Below the pieces are notes generated by a model, which was not told the origin of the DNA, searched no databases, and was given only the letters and a program-made list of their open reading frames with translations. The position numbers were made by a program, and so were the translations under genes. From Alphaproteobacteria bacterium (lineage in GTDB: Bacteria > Pseudomonadota > Alphaproteobacteria > Micavibrionales > Micavibrionaceae): DNA of 64,000 nt. The stretch lies in NCBI GenBank assembly GCA_025451095.1, contig JANWLB010000049.1:1-64000 (forward strand), in the 5' to 3' direction. The stretch's first letter is position 1. Each line of letters starts with the position of its first letter. Below, piece by piece: positions 25,567 to 34,178 of this stretch.

Positions 25567-25782
25567 ATGAGCAATCTTGAGCACAAAGGCGTCCAGTTTG
25601 AGATCGGCGCCGATAACCGTACGACAGGGCGCCTTTTGGCAGACGGTGTTTCCGTGGCTTTCGGCGGCCGGGGTCTCGCCCGGGAAGAGCTGGTTTCGCG
25701 CCTCGGCGATGAGGACCGGGGATGGGTTTTGCGCGGGGTTTACGACTTCGCAGAGCGTCTGCGTGAAAGGCCTCAGCCCTGA
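25567..25782 (+). CDS. Small hypothetical protein, 71 aa
   Basis: Starts at ATG 25567 behind GGGGGAA (a second in-frame ATG at 25555 lies in that site). The protein, MSNLEHKGVQFEIGADNRTT onward, looks like a compact alpha/beta fold with FGGRGLAREELVSRLGDED as a charged loop-helix, and no membrane span or cysteine. It follows gpmA by 53 bases and is ended by a strong terminator, so both are likely one transcript. No family recognised. Confidence 0.55.
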   Translation: MSNLEHKGVQFEIGADNRTTGRLLADGVSVAFGGRGLAREELVSRLGDEDRGWVLRGVYDFAERLRERPQP

Positions 25783-25800
25783 TATTTAAAGAAGGACAGA

Positions 25801-25827
25801 AAAAAGCGGTCTTAGGGCCGCTTTTTT
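25801..25827. terminator. Bidirectional terminator after gpmA and the 25567 gene
   Basis: AAAAAGCGG (25801-25809) pairs with CCGCTTTTT (25819-25827) and T-rich sequence follows on plus; A-rich sequence on the other side makes it usable for the convergent 25831-26895 gene, which stops 4 bases away. Confidence 0.8.
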
Positions 25828-25830
25828 ATT

Positions 25831-26895
25831 TTATCCGCCTGGCAGGAGAAGCGGAACCGGCAGCCGTTCGTGCGCGGAATCCTTGTCGGGGCGCAGGGCG
25901 TCTACGCGGGCTTTGAAATTCCGGTTATCCTCTCTTGTTTTGCGTGATTCAGTGAAGGGCGAAGTCAGCGCCCTGAAAAAGCGGGTGCGCAGGGGTTCTG
26001 TCGGCTCCGGCCACTGGATCAGGCCGGCCTTGATCAGGTCGGATACGGTGCCGATGCAGACGGCATTCTCAATGGCCCATTCCCGGTATATTTCCGTGGC
26101 TTGCCACGTCGTTTCCGTTTTGCCCGCCAGATTGGTCGTGCGGTGCGTGTGGTGCAGGCCTTCATACCTGTCCGCGAACAAGGGCCAGTGCCCTTTGATC
26201 AGCATGCCGGTGTATCCCTGTGCATCGGTGTCCAGCGTGTCAATGATGGCGGATATGTCGCGTTCGGTCAGGAGGCGGGTGAAAGATTGTCTGACTTCCC
26301 GTTCCGACAACCGGGGGATATTGATATCGCGGACTTCGGCGGGATTGAAACCTTCACCGAATTGCTGCTGGCAGAAGCGGGGAAAGTTTTTGGCCATGTC
26401 TTCAAGCGAGATCTTTTCGCCGACGCCCTTCATTGTGCTCCAGTCTAAAGAATAGCTGTTGCCCAGAAACTGGATGATGACGTTCCTGCCAAACCACGCG
26501 AGCGCCTGCGGGTAGGTTGTACAGGCCTGCGTCGCGGCCTCGAGGCTTTGTGCGGGCAGGGTCATGATGCGCGGCGGAACGCGCAACTTATAGACTTTAT
26601 GAGTGAGGAATTTCTCGACGTCTTCCGGTGTTGTAAAAAGATTCTCGCGGCATACATATTTCCGCAGCTCTTTTTCTATGGTGGCTTTGATATCGGAACC
26701 GCTCTGAGCTTCTGTGAATATCTGTTGCTGCGCGTAATAGCGGTTATCCCATTTTTCTCCGACGCGCTTGTCGTAGTCGGTACTGTCGGACGTCAGGCCC
26801 TGCGGCCAGGTCAGTATATAAAGCGGCAGTGTGCTGGTATCGAGGCTTTCGCCGGTTTGCACGCTGTGCCTGTGCGCGGTCGTCAGCTGAAACAT
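25831..26895 (-). CDS. Hypothetical protein, 354 aa
   Basis: Not recognised. ATG 26895 (MFQLTTAHRHSVQTGESLDT) has AAAGGAACG upstream; the frame is open for 15 further codons to ATG 26940, with AT-rich sequence that looks non-coding. The protein is soluble, without signal or membrane span. Notable stretches are VYKLRVPPRIMTLPAQSLEA, CTTYPQALAWFGRNVIIQFL and a basic Pro-rich C-terminus (RLPVPLLLPGG). Composition is typical of the window. It sits between rpsO and pnp, convergent with gpmA and the 25567 gene, and is bordered by terminators on both sides, which suggests an independent, later-arrived gene. Confidence 0.65.
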   Translation of the reverse strand: MFQLTTAHRHSVQTGESLDTSTLPLYILTWPQGLTSDSTDYDKRVGEKWDNRYYAQQQIFTEAQSGSDIKATIEKELRKYVCRENLFTTPEDVEKFLTHKVYKLRVPPRIMTLPAQSLEAATQACTTYPQALAWFGRNVIIQFLGNSYSLDWSTMKGVGEKISLEDMAKNFPRFCQQQFGEGFNPAEVRDINIPRLSEREVRQSFTRLLTERDISAIIDTLDTDAQGYTGMLIKGHWPLFADRYEGLHHTHRTTNLAGKTETTWQATEIYREWAIENAVCIGTVSDLIKAGLIQWPEPTEPLRTRFFRALTSPFTESRKTREDNRNFKARVDALRPDKDSAHERLPVPLLLPGG

Positions 26896-26969
26896 GGGGC
26901 GTTCCTTTGTATAAGGGCGATTTATAATATGAAAATACATAAAATGTCAAAAATCAAAGCAAAATAATA

Positions 26970-26994
26970 AAAAGGCGGCCACTGGCCGCCTTTT
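26970..26994 (-). terminator. Terminator of rpsO
   Basis: AAAAGGCGGC (26970-26979) with GCCGCCTTTT (26985-26994) around CACTG; on the minus strand the stem is followed by TTTTTATTATTTT. It lies 23 bases after the rpsO stop and separates rpsO from the downstream orphan. Confidence 0.85.
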
Positions 26995-27016
26995 GAATTC
27001 TGGTGTGTGAAAAAAT

Positions 27017-27286
27017 CTAGCGCCGGATATTCAGGCGCTCGATCAGTTCCTGATAGCGCTTTTCGTCCTTGCGCTTGAGGTAATCGAGCAGGCTGCGGCG
27101 CTTGGCCACCATGACGAGCAGGCCGCGGCGGCTGTGAACGTCTTTCAGGTGTTGCTGCATGTGACCCGAGAGGCTGTTGATCCGCTCGGTCAGAAGCGCG
27201 ACCTGGACTTCGGGTGAGCCGGTGTCGCCTTTGGCAGTCTGGTATTCACCGATCAGTTCTTGTTTACGTTCTGCAGTTATCGACAT
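27017..27286 (-). CDS. rpsO: 30S ribosomal protein S15
   Basis: S15 binds 16S rRNA early in 30S platform assembly. The 89-residue sequence is canonical: [36 protein letters not shown] and [33 protein letters not shown] precedes ATG 27286. It follows truB by 17 bases and has its own terminator. S15 often represses its own mRNA; no pseudoknot could be confirmed by eye here. Confidence 0.98.
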   Translation of the reverse strand: MSITAERKQELIGEYQTAKGDTGSPEVQVALLTERINSLSGHMQQHLKDVHSRRGLLVMVAKRRSLLDYLKRKDEKRYQELIERLNIRR

Positions 27287-27303
27287 CGGGTTCTCCTTCC
27301 ATG

Positions 27304-28224
27304 TTAGAGGTTCAAAACACGAACCGGCAGAATGTCCGTTCCTTCGACGCCGACAAGAGCAATTGGTTTGCCATTGCAGACGGCGAGGGCGGTTGTCCTG
27401 TGCTCCTGATCCAGTCCTGCCCGGTGCAGACGTTCTACGTCCGGACGGGCAATGAAGTGAAGCACCTGACCCTGTTTCAGCCGGGCCGCTTCCCGTTCGT
27501 TTAAGGCCAGAGCCGGGATGTCGTCCAGCACGGTCTCAACGGGAAGGAGGGCACTATGGCTAATTTCTTCCAGTTTTTCAAGGGAAATAGCGTTTTCCAG
27601 CCTAAATGGGCCTACGGCCTCCCGCCGCAGGTCGGCAATATGCCCGGCCGTGCCCAGGGCGCGGGCCATGTCGCGGGCCAGGGAGCGCATATAGGTGCCT
27701 TTGCCGCACAGGCAGCGGAACCGGGCGCGGTCCGGCCCGGTCTCCAGCAGTTCCAGTTCCTCGATATAGACGAGGCGGGATTCAAGCTCGACTTCCTCGC
27801 CGCCGCGGGCCAGGTCATAGGCGCGTTCGCCTCCGACCTTGATGGCGGAAAAGCGGGGCGGAACCTGCTCGATCTCGCCGGTAAAGCGGGGCAGGACAGC
27901 GCGGATCGCGGCTTCGTCCGGACGGATATCGGAGCGGGCGCAGACTTCGCCTTCGGCGTCGTCGGTGGTGCGTTCCTCGCCCCAGAGAATGGTAAAGCTG
28001 TAGGTTTTTAGGTGATCCTGACAGAAGCCGATTGTTTTGGTGGCCTCGCCCAGCGCGATCGGCAGAATGCCGGTGGCCAGCGGGTCGAGCGTGCCGCCGT
28101 GTCCTGCCTTCTGCGCTTTCAAAAGCCAGCGCACCTTGCCCAGGGCCTGCGTCGATGTTATTCCGGCGGGCTTGTCCAGGTTGATCCAGCCGTCGATCTT
28201 GTCGCCTTTTTTTCTGCGGCTCAT
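27304..28224 (-). CDS. truB: tRNA pseudouridine(55) synthase TruB
   Basis: Makes pseudouridine 55 in the T-loop of tRNAs. The catalytic aspartate is in [20 protein letters not shown] (about residues 42-61); [18 protein letters not shown] is the family N-terminus, and [17 protein letters not shown] the conserved later motif. The C-terminus holds a PUA-like extension (LKQGQVLHF, ...[16 protein letters not shown]). 306 aa. Its start overlaps the rbfA stop by four bases (ATGA), consistent with one operon. Confidence 0.95.
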   Translation of the reverse strand: MSRRKKGDKIDGWINLDKPAGITSTQALGKVRWLLKAQKAGHGGTLDPLATGILPIALGEATKTIGFCQDHLKTYSFTILWGEERTTDDAEGEVCARSDIRPDEAAIRAVLPRFTGEIEQVPPRFSAIKVGGERAYDLARGGEEVELESRLVYIEELELLETGPDRARFRCLCGKGTYMRSLARDMARALGTAGHIADLRREAVGPFRLENAISLEKLEEISHSALLPVETVLDDIPALALNEREAARLKQGQVLHFIARPDVERLHRAGLDQEHRTTALAVCNGKPIALVGVEGTDILPVRVLNL

Positions 28225-28622
28225 TCCTGATCCGGTTCAGTCTGCTCGGATTTCGGAATCGTTTTGAGGAGTCTTTCGATTTTTTCCGCTTCGTCGAAAC
28301 TGCTGTCCGTGACGAACCGGAGGCGCGGCGTGAAGCGCAGCTCCAGCTGTTTTCCCAGTTCACGCTGGAAATAGGGAGCGGCCTCATTCAGGGCGGGCAG
28401 GACTTCATCCATATTTTGGCCGCCAAGAATAATGACATAGGCGGTCGCGTTCTTCAGGTCGGGGCTGACCCTGACCTCGGAAACGGTGATATCCGGCGCC
28501 ATTTCAAACAAAATCTCGTCGTGAAAATGCCCGCGCTGTAATGTTTCGGCCACGGCATGGCGAATTTGTTCGCCTACGCGCAACTGTCTTTGGGAAGGAC
28601 CTTGTTCATGTCCGTGTTTCAT
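28221..28622 (-). CDS. rbfA: Ribosome-binding factor A
   Basis: RbfA helps mature the 5' end of 16S rRNA and cold adaptation of 30S subunits. KH-like fold seen in RQLRVGEQIRHAVAETLQRG, ITVSEVRVSPDLKNATAYV and the C-terminal FTPRLRFVTDSSFDEAEKIE. 133 aa is normal. It is 18 bases downstream of infB and overlaps truB. Confidence 0.93.
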   Translation of the reverse strand: MKHGHEQGPSQRQLRVGEQIRHAVAETLQRGHFHDEILFEMAPDITVSEVRVSPDLKNATAYVIILGGQNMDEVLPALNEAAPYFQRELGKQLELRFTPRLRFVTDSSFDEAEKIERLLKTIPKSEQTEPDQE

Positions 28623-28640
28623 GGCGGTGGATGCGCCCTC

Positions 28641-31145
28641 TTACTCGAGAGTCCGTGCTTCTTCGACGATTTCATAGCACTCGATGACGTCCCGCTCTTT
28701 GATATCGTCATATTTTTCAAAGGCCATGCCGCATTCCATGCCTTCCTTGACCTCTTTGGCTTCGTCCTTGAAACGCTTGAGGGTTTTAAGCGTGCCTTCG
28801 TGAATGACGACATCGTCGCGCAACAGGCGTACTTTGGCGCCGCGCCTGACCACGCCCGCCGTCACCATACAGCCGGCGACCTTGCCAACCTTGCTGACGC
28901 TGAAGACCTGCCGTATCTCGGCCTGGCCGAGATAGACTTCGCGTATCGTGGGCGACAGCAGGCCGCTGAGAAGCGCTTTGGCATCATCGATGACGTTGTA
29001 AATGATATTATAATAGCGGATGTCGATGCCTTCCTTCTCGGCCAGTGCGCGGGCCTGCAGGTTGGCGCGGACATTGAAGCCGACAATCAGGGCGCGAGAG
29101 GCCCTGGCCAGTGTAACGTCCGATTCCGTGATCCCGCCGACGCCGGCATGAAGGATGCGGACGAAGATCTCGTCGTTTTCCTGCTCGATCTTTTTGAGGG
29201 AACCGATAATGGCCTCGACCGAGCCATGGACATCGCCCTTGATCAGGACAGCCAGCTCTTTTTTCTTGCCGGCCTGGGCCTGCGCCATAAGATCCTCGAA
29301 GCTGGTGCTGGCGGCCTTGAGGGAGATGGCTTCGCGCTTCTTGCGCTGGCGGTAGCTGCTGACCTGGCGGGCGCGGCTTTCGTCTTCAACGACCGTGAGA
29401 CGGTCGCCGGCTTCCGGAGCGCCATTAAGACCAAGGACTTCAACCGGCTGTCCGGGAATCGCGGCCTCGATATTTTTTCCATGATCATCGATCAGGGCAC
29501 GAACGCGGCCCCATTCGGCGCCGATGACAAAGATATCGCCAATGTGCAGCGTGCCGCTCTGAATCAGGACGGTGGCGACGTGGCCGCGGCCCTGCTCGAG
29601 CTTGGCTTCGACGACCGTGCCGGCGGCGGCGCGGTTCGGATTGGTCTTGAGTTCCAGAATTTCGGCCTGCAGAAGAATGGCTTCCTCAAGTCTGTCGAGG
29701 TTCTTCTTTTGCTTGGCGGATACTTCAATGCATAGCGTGTCGCCGCCCATGTCCTCGACGACGATCTCGTGCTGCAAAAGGTCGGTTTTGACCTTCTGGA
29801 CGTTCGCGTCGGGCAGATCGACCTTGTTAACGGCGACTATGATCGGCACTTTGGCAGCTTTGGCGTGGTTAATGGCCTCGACCGTCTGCGGCATGATGCT
29901 GTCGTTGGCGGCTACGACCAGAACAACAATGTCCGTGACGTTGGCGCCGCGAGCGCGCATTTCCGTGAAGGCTGCGTGACCCGGCGTATCCAGGAAGGTG
30001 ATCTTGGCACCGCTTTTCATTGTTACCTGGTAGGCGCCAATATGTTGCGTGATGCCGCCCGCCTCGCCGGAGACGACATCGGTCTGGCGCAAGGCATCAA
30101 GAAGCGAGGTCTTGCCGTGGTCAACGTGACCCATGATTGTAACGACCGGCGGCCGGGGCGTAAGGTTTTCGGCAATATCCTGGACGCCTTCGATGCCTTC
30201 CTCAATATCGGCTTCGGTGACGCGCTTGACTTTGTGGCCGAATTCCGTGGCGATCAATTCCGCCGTATCGGCGTCGATCACCTGGTTGATCGTGGCCATG
30301 ACACCCATTTTCATCAGAGATTTAATGACGTCGCCAGAGCGTTCGGCCATGCGGTTGGCAAGCTCCTGCACCGTTATCGCTTCAGGGACAATAACGTCGC
30401 GGGTGATTTTTTGCGGCTCAGACGAAAGGGCCATCGCGGCGAGACGGGCTTTTTCCCGGGCGCGGCGCTGGGCGGCCAGCGAGGGGCCGCGGTCGCGTTC
30501 ATAATCTTCGTTCAGAGCCTGTGTGACTGTGATTTTTCCGGCATTGCGGCGTTTCTCACTGTCGTCGCGGCGTTGCGGGCGCTGCTGGGTGCGTTTCATC
30601 CTGCTGCGGTAGCTTTCTTCCTCTTCCTCGTCCTCGGTCAGGAAGTTGCGGCGATCCTTGCCCGGGTGCGCGGCAGCTTGTGCGGGATCGTGGGGCAGGG
30701 CACCGCCGCGCTTGCGGCGTTCTTCCTCCTCAATCTTCTGCAGCTCCAGGATTTCCTTTTCGCGGCGGCTGGAAGCGCGATCGTCCGCGTGCCTTGTCGC
30801 CGCATCGGGCAGATCCTTGTTTTTTTGCTGCTCTTCTTTTTTGCGGCGGGCGTATTCATCTGCCTCTTTCAAGGCGCGCAGGCGGGCATCGCGCTCTTCT
30901 TCGGTCAGCTGGTGCAGGTCGGTTATCTCATCGCTTCCCTGCGCGGATTCGCCCCCGGTCTTGTCGCCGGCTGGTCCTGTGGCGGAACGCTTGCGAAGAA
31001 CCTCGACAGCGACAACCTTGCCGCGGCCCTGGGCGATATTTTGCCGCACGGGACCGGACGGACCCGCCGGCGCCTTGATACTCAATGTCCCTTTGCCGCC
31101 CAGAGTCAGCGTCTTCTTGGTGTCTTTGTCTTTCGTTTCGCTCAT
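28641..31145 (-). CDS. infB: Translation initiation factor IF-2
   Basis: IF-2 is the GTPase that positions initiator tRNA. The N-terminal 330 residues are long and highly charged ([30 protein letters not shown]) with an IF2-associated start ([16 protein letters not shown]). The G domain begins near residue 335: [31 protein letters not shown] and [11 protein letters not shown]. Domains II to IV follow to residue 834. ATG 31145 is used; a GTG two codons upstream is in frame. It starts 33 bases after the nusA stop, leaving no room for the ylxR gene often found there. Confidence 0.97.
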   Translation of the reverse strand: MSETKDKDTKKTLTLGGKGTLSIKAPAGPSGPVRQNIAQGRGKVVAVEVLRKRSATGPAGDKTGGESAQGSDEITDLHQLTEEERDARLRALKEADEYARRKKEEQQKNKDLPDAATRHADDRASSRREKEILELQKIEEEERRKRGGALPHDPAQAAAHPGKDRRNFLTEDEEEEESYRSRMKRTQQRPQRRDDSEKRRNAGKITVTQALNEDYERDRGPSLAAQRRAREKARLAAMALSSEPQKITRDVIVPEAITVQELANRMAERSGDVIKSLMKMGVMATINQVIDADTAELIATEFGHKVKRVTEADIEEGIEGVQDIAENLTPRPPVVTIMGHVDHGKTSLLDALRQTDVVSGEAGGITQHIGAYQVTMKSGAKITFLDTPGHAAFTEMRARGANVTDIVVLVVAANDSIMPQTVEAINHAKAAKVPIIVAVNKVDLPDANVQKVKTDLLQHEIVVEDMGGDTLCIEVSAKQKKNLDRLEEAILLQAEILELKTNPNRAAAGTVVEAKLEQGRGHVATVLIQSGTLHIGDIFVIGAEWGRVRALIDDHGKNIEAAIPGQPVEVLGLNGAPEAGDRLTVVEDESRARQVSSYRQRKKREAISLKAASTSFEDLMAQAQAGKKKELAVLIKGDVHGSVEAIIGSLKKIEQENDEIFVRILHAGVGGITESDVTLARASRALIVGFNVRANLQARALAEKEGIDIRYYNIIYNVIDDAKALLSGLLSPTIREVYLGQAEIRQVFSVSKVGKVAGCMVTAGVVRRGAKVRLLRDDVVIHEGTLKTLKRFKDEAKEVKEGMECGMAFEKYDDIKERDVIECYEIVEEARTLE

Positions 31146-31178
31146 CCGCACACTAACTTAACGTTGAGTGGTTACCGG

Positions 31179-32711
31179 TCAACCGTTGCTGGCCGCTTTG
31201 GGTTCTTCGCTTTCGGCTGACGCAGGCGTCTCCGCCTCAAACCAGTGCGCGCGGGCGCGCATGATCAGGGTTTCGGCGGTAGCCGGGGTCATTTCATCGG
31301 CCCCAACGATTTCGATCAATTCATCGGTGGCCAGGTCGGCCAGGTCGTCGCGGGTTTTGATATTCGCTTCTCCCAGCTTGACGGCCACGGCAGGCTTCAG
31401 ACCTTCCAGAGCGAAGAGGTCATCCTGGATTCCCAGCTCTTTTCTCCTTTCATCCAGCTTGCGGGCCTGCTCTTCAAGCCATAGTTTGGCACGGTTCTGA
31501 AGCTCGGCGGAGACTTCTTCCTCAAAACCCTCGATCTTGTTCAGCTCGGAGAGGGACGTTTCGGCAATCTCCTCAATGTTCGAAAATCCTTCGGCCACGA
31601 GCAGATGGGCAAGAACTTCGTCAACGTCCAGGGCTTCGATGAAGAGTGTGGAGCGTTTCTTGAATTCCTCGGCGCGGCGGGCGGCTTCTTCGGCCTCCGT
31701 CATGATGTCGATGTCCCAGCCGGTCAGGATAGAAGCCAGGCGGACGTTCTGGCCGCGGCGGCCGATGGCCAGGCTCAGCTGTTCCTCGGGCACGACAACG
31801 TCCATGCGGTTCTTGTCTTCATCAAGAACGACCTTGGAGACCTCGGCGGGCGACAGGGCGTTGACGGTAAAGCTGGCGATGTCCTCGGACCAGGGAATGA
31901 TGTCGATCTTTTCGCCCTGCAGCTCGTTGACGACGGCCTGGACACGACTGCCGCGCATGCCGACGCAGGCACCGACAGGGTCGATTGAGTTGTCGCGTGA
32001 GCGAACGGCGATCTTGGCGCGGCTTCCCGGGTCGCGGGCAACAGCTTTGATCTCTATGATCCCGTCATAGATTTCCGGCACTTCCTGCGTGAACAGGAGC
32101 TTCATGAAATCAGGGCGCGTGCGGGACAGAAAAATCTGCGGTCCGCGCACTTCCTTGCGCACGTCGTAGATATAGGCGCGGACGCGGTCGCCGTTTTTCA
32201 GGTGTTCGCGCGGCAGGGTTTCGTCCCGGCGCAGCATGGCTTCGGCACGGCCGCCGATGTCGATGGTAGCGTTGCCGTATTCAACTCGTTTGATCACGCC
32301 GTTGATAATCTCGCCTACGCGGCTTTTGAATTCCTCGTGCTGGCGCTCGCGCTCGGCTTCGCGCACTTTTTGCACGATCACCTGCTTGGCGGTCTGAGCG
32401 GCGATGCGGCCGAAATCCAGCGGCGGCAGATCGTCGATCAGGAATTCGCCGAGCTCGGCGTCTTTCTTGAGGCGGCGGGCTTCGGCCAGGGTCAGTTGCT
32501 TGGCTTCGTCTTCCAGGAGCTCGACAACATGGCGGTAACGTTTGAGCTCGATCGCGCCGTTCTTACGGTCGATATGGGCGCGGATATCGTGGTCGTGACC
32601 GTATTTGGAGCGGCCCGCCTTCTGAATGGCTTCTTCCATCGCGCCGATGACGATCTCGCGGTCGATGTTCTTTTCCCGGGCCACGGCGTCAGCAACTTGC
32701 AGCATTTCCAT
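31179..32711 (-). CDS. nusA: Transcription termination/antitermination factor NusA
   Basis: NusA binds RNA polymerase and modulates pausing, termination and antitermination. Domain order: N-terminal RNAP-binding part ([20 protein letters not shown]), S1 near residues 135-200 ([19 protein letters not shown]), two KH domains ([40 protein letters not shown]), and two C-terminal helix-hairpin repeats ([40 protein letters not shown]) typical of the proteobacterial long form. 510 aa. It starts 27 bases after rimP. It may also act on the terminator in the operon leader (inference). Confidence 0.97.
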   Translation of the reverse strand: MEMLQVADAVAREKNIDREIVIGAMEEAIQKAGRSKYGHDHDIRAHIDRKNGAIELKRYRHVVELLEDEAKQLTLAEARRLKKDAELGEFLIDDLPPLDFGRIAAQTAKQVIVQKVREAERERQHEEFKSRVGEIINGVIKRVEYGNATIDIGGRAEAMLRRDETLPREHLKNGDRVRAYIYDVRKEVRGPQIFLSRTRPDFMKLLFTQEVPEIYDGIIEIKAVARDPGSRAKIAVRSRDNSIDPVGACVGMRGSRVQAVVNELQGEKIDIIPWSEDIASFTVNALSPAEVSKVVLDEDKNRMDVVVPEEQLSLAIGRRGQNVRLASILTGWDIDIMTEAEEAARRAEEFKKRSTLFIEALDVDEVLAHLLVAEGFSNIEEIAETSLSELNKIEGFEEEVSAELQNRAKLWLEEQARKLDERRKELGIQDDLFALEGLKPAVAVKLGEANIKTRDDLADLATDELIEIVGADEMTPATAETLIMRARAHWFEAETPASAESEEPKAASNG

Positions 32712-32738
32712 TGTCGTTTCCTCTTGTCTCTTCCGTCT

Positions 32739-33242
32739 TTAGTTCGTTTGTTTACCAGTATTTTTAATTAATTCTTCCGTCATAACCAGCTTGGCCTTGC
32801 AGACCGAAGCGAAGGGCAGGGCGACGGGGCCCTGGTCCGTTTCCACCGTGATCAGGCCGTCGCCGGCGCCTTTGATCCGTCCGCGGAAGCGTTTCTGGCC
32901 GTTCTGCGGGGGGTTGATCTCGATCTTGGCTTCGAATCCGCTGAAATCGGCAAAATCCTGCATATTCACCAGAGGCCTGTCAATGCCGGGGGAACTGATT
33001 TCCAGCCTGTAGGCACTCTTGATCGGATCCTCAACCTCAAGCAGGGTGGACAGCTCACGGCTGATGACCGCGCATTCATCGACGCCCAGCTTACGGGTCT
33101 GCGGATTTTCCGCCATGATCTGCAGTGTCGGGCCCTGTCCCTCGTTGACCATACGTACGCAGACAAGACGGTATCCCCGGCCGCGTATGGCGGGTTCGAA
33201 AAGGGCGGTCAGTTTCGCCTCCATCGGCGTCTGCTGAATCAT
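32739..33242 (-). CDS. rimP: Ribosome maturation factor RimP
   Basis: RimP is needed for 30S maturation. Family blocks: LTALFEPAIRGRGYRLVCVR, VDECAVISRELSTLLEVED, YRLEISSPGIDRPLVNMQDF and FRGRIKGAGDGLITVETD. ATG 33242 gives 167 aa; ATG 33224 would remove six residues. An in-frame extension to 33290 lies across an intrinsic terminator and is unlikely to be coding. The stop of a 20-codon leader ORF ends two bases before the ATG. Confidence 0.93.
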   Translation of the reverse strand: MIQQTPMEAKLTALFEPAIRGRGYRLVCVRMVNEGQGPTLQIMAENPQTRKLGVDECAVISRELSTLLEVEDPIKSAYRLEISSPGIDRPLVNMQDFADFSGFEAKIEINPPQNGQKRFRGRIKGAGDGLITVETDQGPVALPFASVCKAKLVMTEELIKNTGKQTN

Positions 33243-33244
33243 GC

Positions 33245-33307
33245 CTAAGTCCTGAAAAAGCCAACAAAAAAGGCGGGCCAAAGAGCCCACCCGATCACAT
33301 TAACCAT
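33245..33307 (-). CDS. Putative rimP leader peptide, 20 aa
   Basis: ATG 33307 opens a 20-codon ORF (MVNVIGWALWPAFFVGFFRT) ending at TAG 33247-33245, two bases before the rimP ATG. The ORF runs straight through the intrinsic terminator at 33266-33291, so its translation would disturb the hairpin; it has two Trp and four Phe codons. No good ribosome site is visible (CTCG precedes it), which weakens the case. It may simply be chance. Confidence 0.3.
   Translation of the reverse strand: MVNVIGWALWPAFFVGFFRT
33266..33291 (-). terminator. Intrinsic terminator/attenuator in the rimP-nusA leader
   Basis: On the minus strand GGTGGGC (33291-33285) pairs with GCCCGCC (33278-33272) around a 6-base loop and is followed by TTTTTT. 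It ends 24 bases before the rimP start and about 50 bases after the predicted TSS, an arrangement that fits transcription attenuation of the operon that encodes NusA. As plain readthrough control for upstream genes it would have little to stop. Confidence 0.65.
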
Positions 33308-33322
33308 CGAGTATTTGCAGGG

Positions 33323-33352
33323 ACTATATGGTGAAAGCCTTCGTAAAAGCAA
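33323..33352 (-). promoter_or_regulatory. Promoter of the rimP-nusA-infB operon
   Basis: On the minus strand TTGCTT (33352-33347) and TATAGT (33328-33323) are separated by 18 bases. TSS would be near 33316, leaving a leader of about 75 bases with a terminator. It gives this half of the cluster its own transcription start, separate from metK-trmB. Confidence 0.5.
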
Positions 33353-33359
33353 GTGTTTT

Positions 33360-33380
33360 ATCGGGTTTTTCCCGATTTTT
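33360..33380 (+). terminator. Short hairpin with T-run upstream of the 33431 gene
   Basis: ATCGGG (33360-33365) and CCCGAT (33371-33376) around TTTTT, followed by TTTT. No plus-strand gene lies just upstream, so it may insulate against antisense transcription of the rimP region. Confidence 0.4.
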
Positions 33381-33381
33381 A

Positions 33382-33398
33382 TTGACATATTAAATGTC
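33382..33398 (+). promoter_or_regulatory. Palindromic candidate operator before the 33431 gene
   Basis: Perfect dyad GACAT-ATTAA-ATGTC (33384-33398) overlaps a consensus TTGACA (33382-33387). No convincing -10 exists at 16-18 bases, so this may be a binding site rather than a standard promoter. Confidence 0.35.
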
Positions 33399-33430
33399 GG
33401 CATGGGAGGGTTGGAAAACAGGAGTGAAAA

Positions 33431-34168
33431 ATGGCCGGTTATATCTCAGATCTATGGAATAGCAAGTTGTCTATACGGAACGCCGTAATGGATGTTCAGG
33501 CGCGGCTTCTGGAAGCGATTAGGGGAAAAAATCCGCAAAAAATGCGTGAGGCGCTGGATTCTATTTACGGCAAATGGAGATGTTCGCGCACGCAGGCAGA
33601 AGAAGTAATCGACCGGCTGCGCCAGAGCGATCCGGATCTCATTTTGGCTGCAGCCCAAACCAAAGATGTTGAAGTTTTTAAGGCTGTCGCGGATGGTCTG
33701 GCGTTTGATCTCAACAGACACTATGTCTGGAGAAGCAGCGATCCAAACAGGCCGTCGGAAACGGTTGCAACCTATTTGCTGTATAAAGCGATCGAGGCCG
33801 ATGCTTCTGATATAGCCCTCTATATGGCAGAACAACCAAATACGGATATTGATAAAGGGGTGATCAGGACAAGATCCGGTGAGACCACAACGTGCAGCCC
33901 TCTCGAGCTGGCCCGCGAAAAAGGCATGATTAAGCTCGTTATCTTTCTGGCTGAACGCTCGGCGGCTTTGCGCCGCCAAGAAGGCGTGGATTATAAAGCC
34001 AGGAAAGATGCGGCTGCCGATAGACTGGAATATGAAGCTACGCAGCTCCGCCAGCTCAATCTTCCCGATGGATCTATCCGCCTGCCGGATACCTATGCCC
34101 GGCCTGAAACGCCTGCGCCGCCGCAGGAAAAACTGGTTATCATGCCGGCGACATCTGGCCCCACCTGA
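33431..34168 (+). CDS. Hypothetical protein with ankyrin-like repeats, 245 aa
   Basis: ATG 33431 follows AACAGGAGTGAAAA, a good site. Three degenerate ankyrin-like units can be read: PDLILAAAQTKDVEVFKAVA, YLLYKAIEADASDIALYMAE and CSPLELAREKGMIKLVIFLA, the last closest to the ankyrin consensus. A charged helix follows (RKDAAADRLEYEATQLRQLN) and a Pro-rich end. No signal or membrane span, so probably a cytoplasmic protein-protein interaction module. It is on the plus strand between trmB and rimP, genes that usually adjoin in related genomes, and thus appears inserted. Its stop is 10 bases from the convergent trmB. Confidence 0.65.
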   Translation: MAGYISDLWNSKLSIRNAVMDVQARLLEAIRGKNPQKMREALDSIYGKWRCSRTQAEEVIDRLRQSDPDLILAAAQTKDVEVFKAVADGLAFDLNRHYVWRSSDPNRPSETVATYLLYKAIEADASDIALYMAEQPNTDIDKGVIRTRSGETTTCSPLELAREKGMIKLVIFLAERSAALRRQEGVDYKARKDAAADRLEYEATQLRQLNLPDGSIRLPDTYARPETPAPPQEKLVIMPATSGPT

Positions 34169-34178
34169 GCCCGCGGAA

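Noticed and set aside
28557-29735. 392-codon plus-strand ORF opposite infB 3' half and rbfA
   Set aside because: Same explanation: antisense to a conserved GTPase with third-position bias.
29769-31220. 483-codon plus-strand ORF opposite infB
   Set aside because: It mirrors the infB reading frame in GC-rich sequence, has no ribosome site, and its translation has no recognisable domain. infB is certain.
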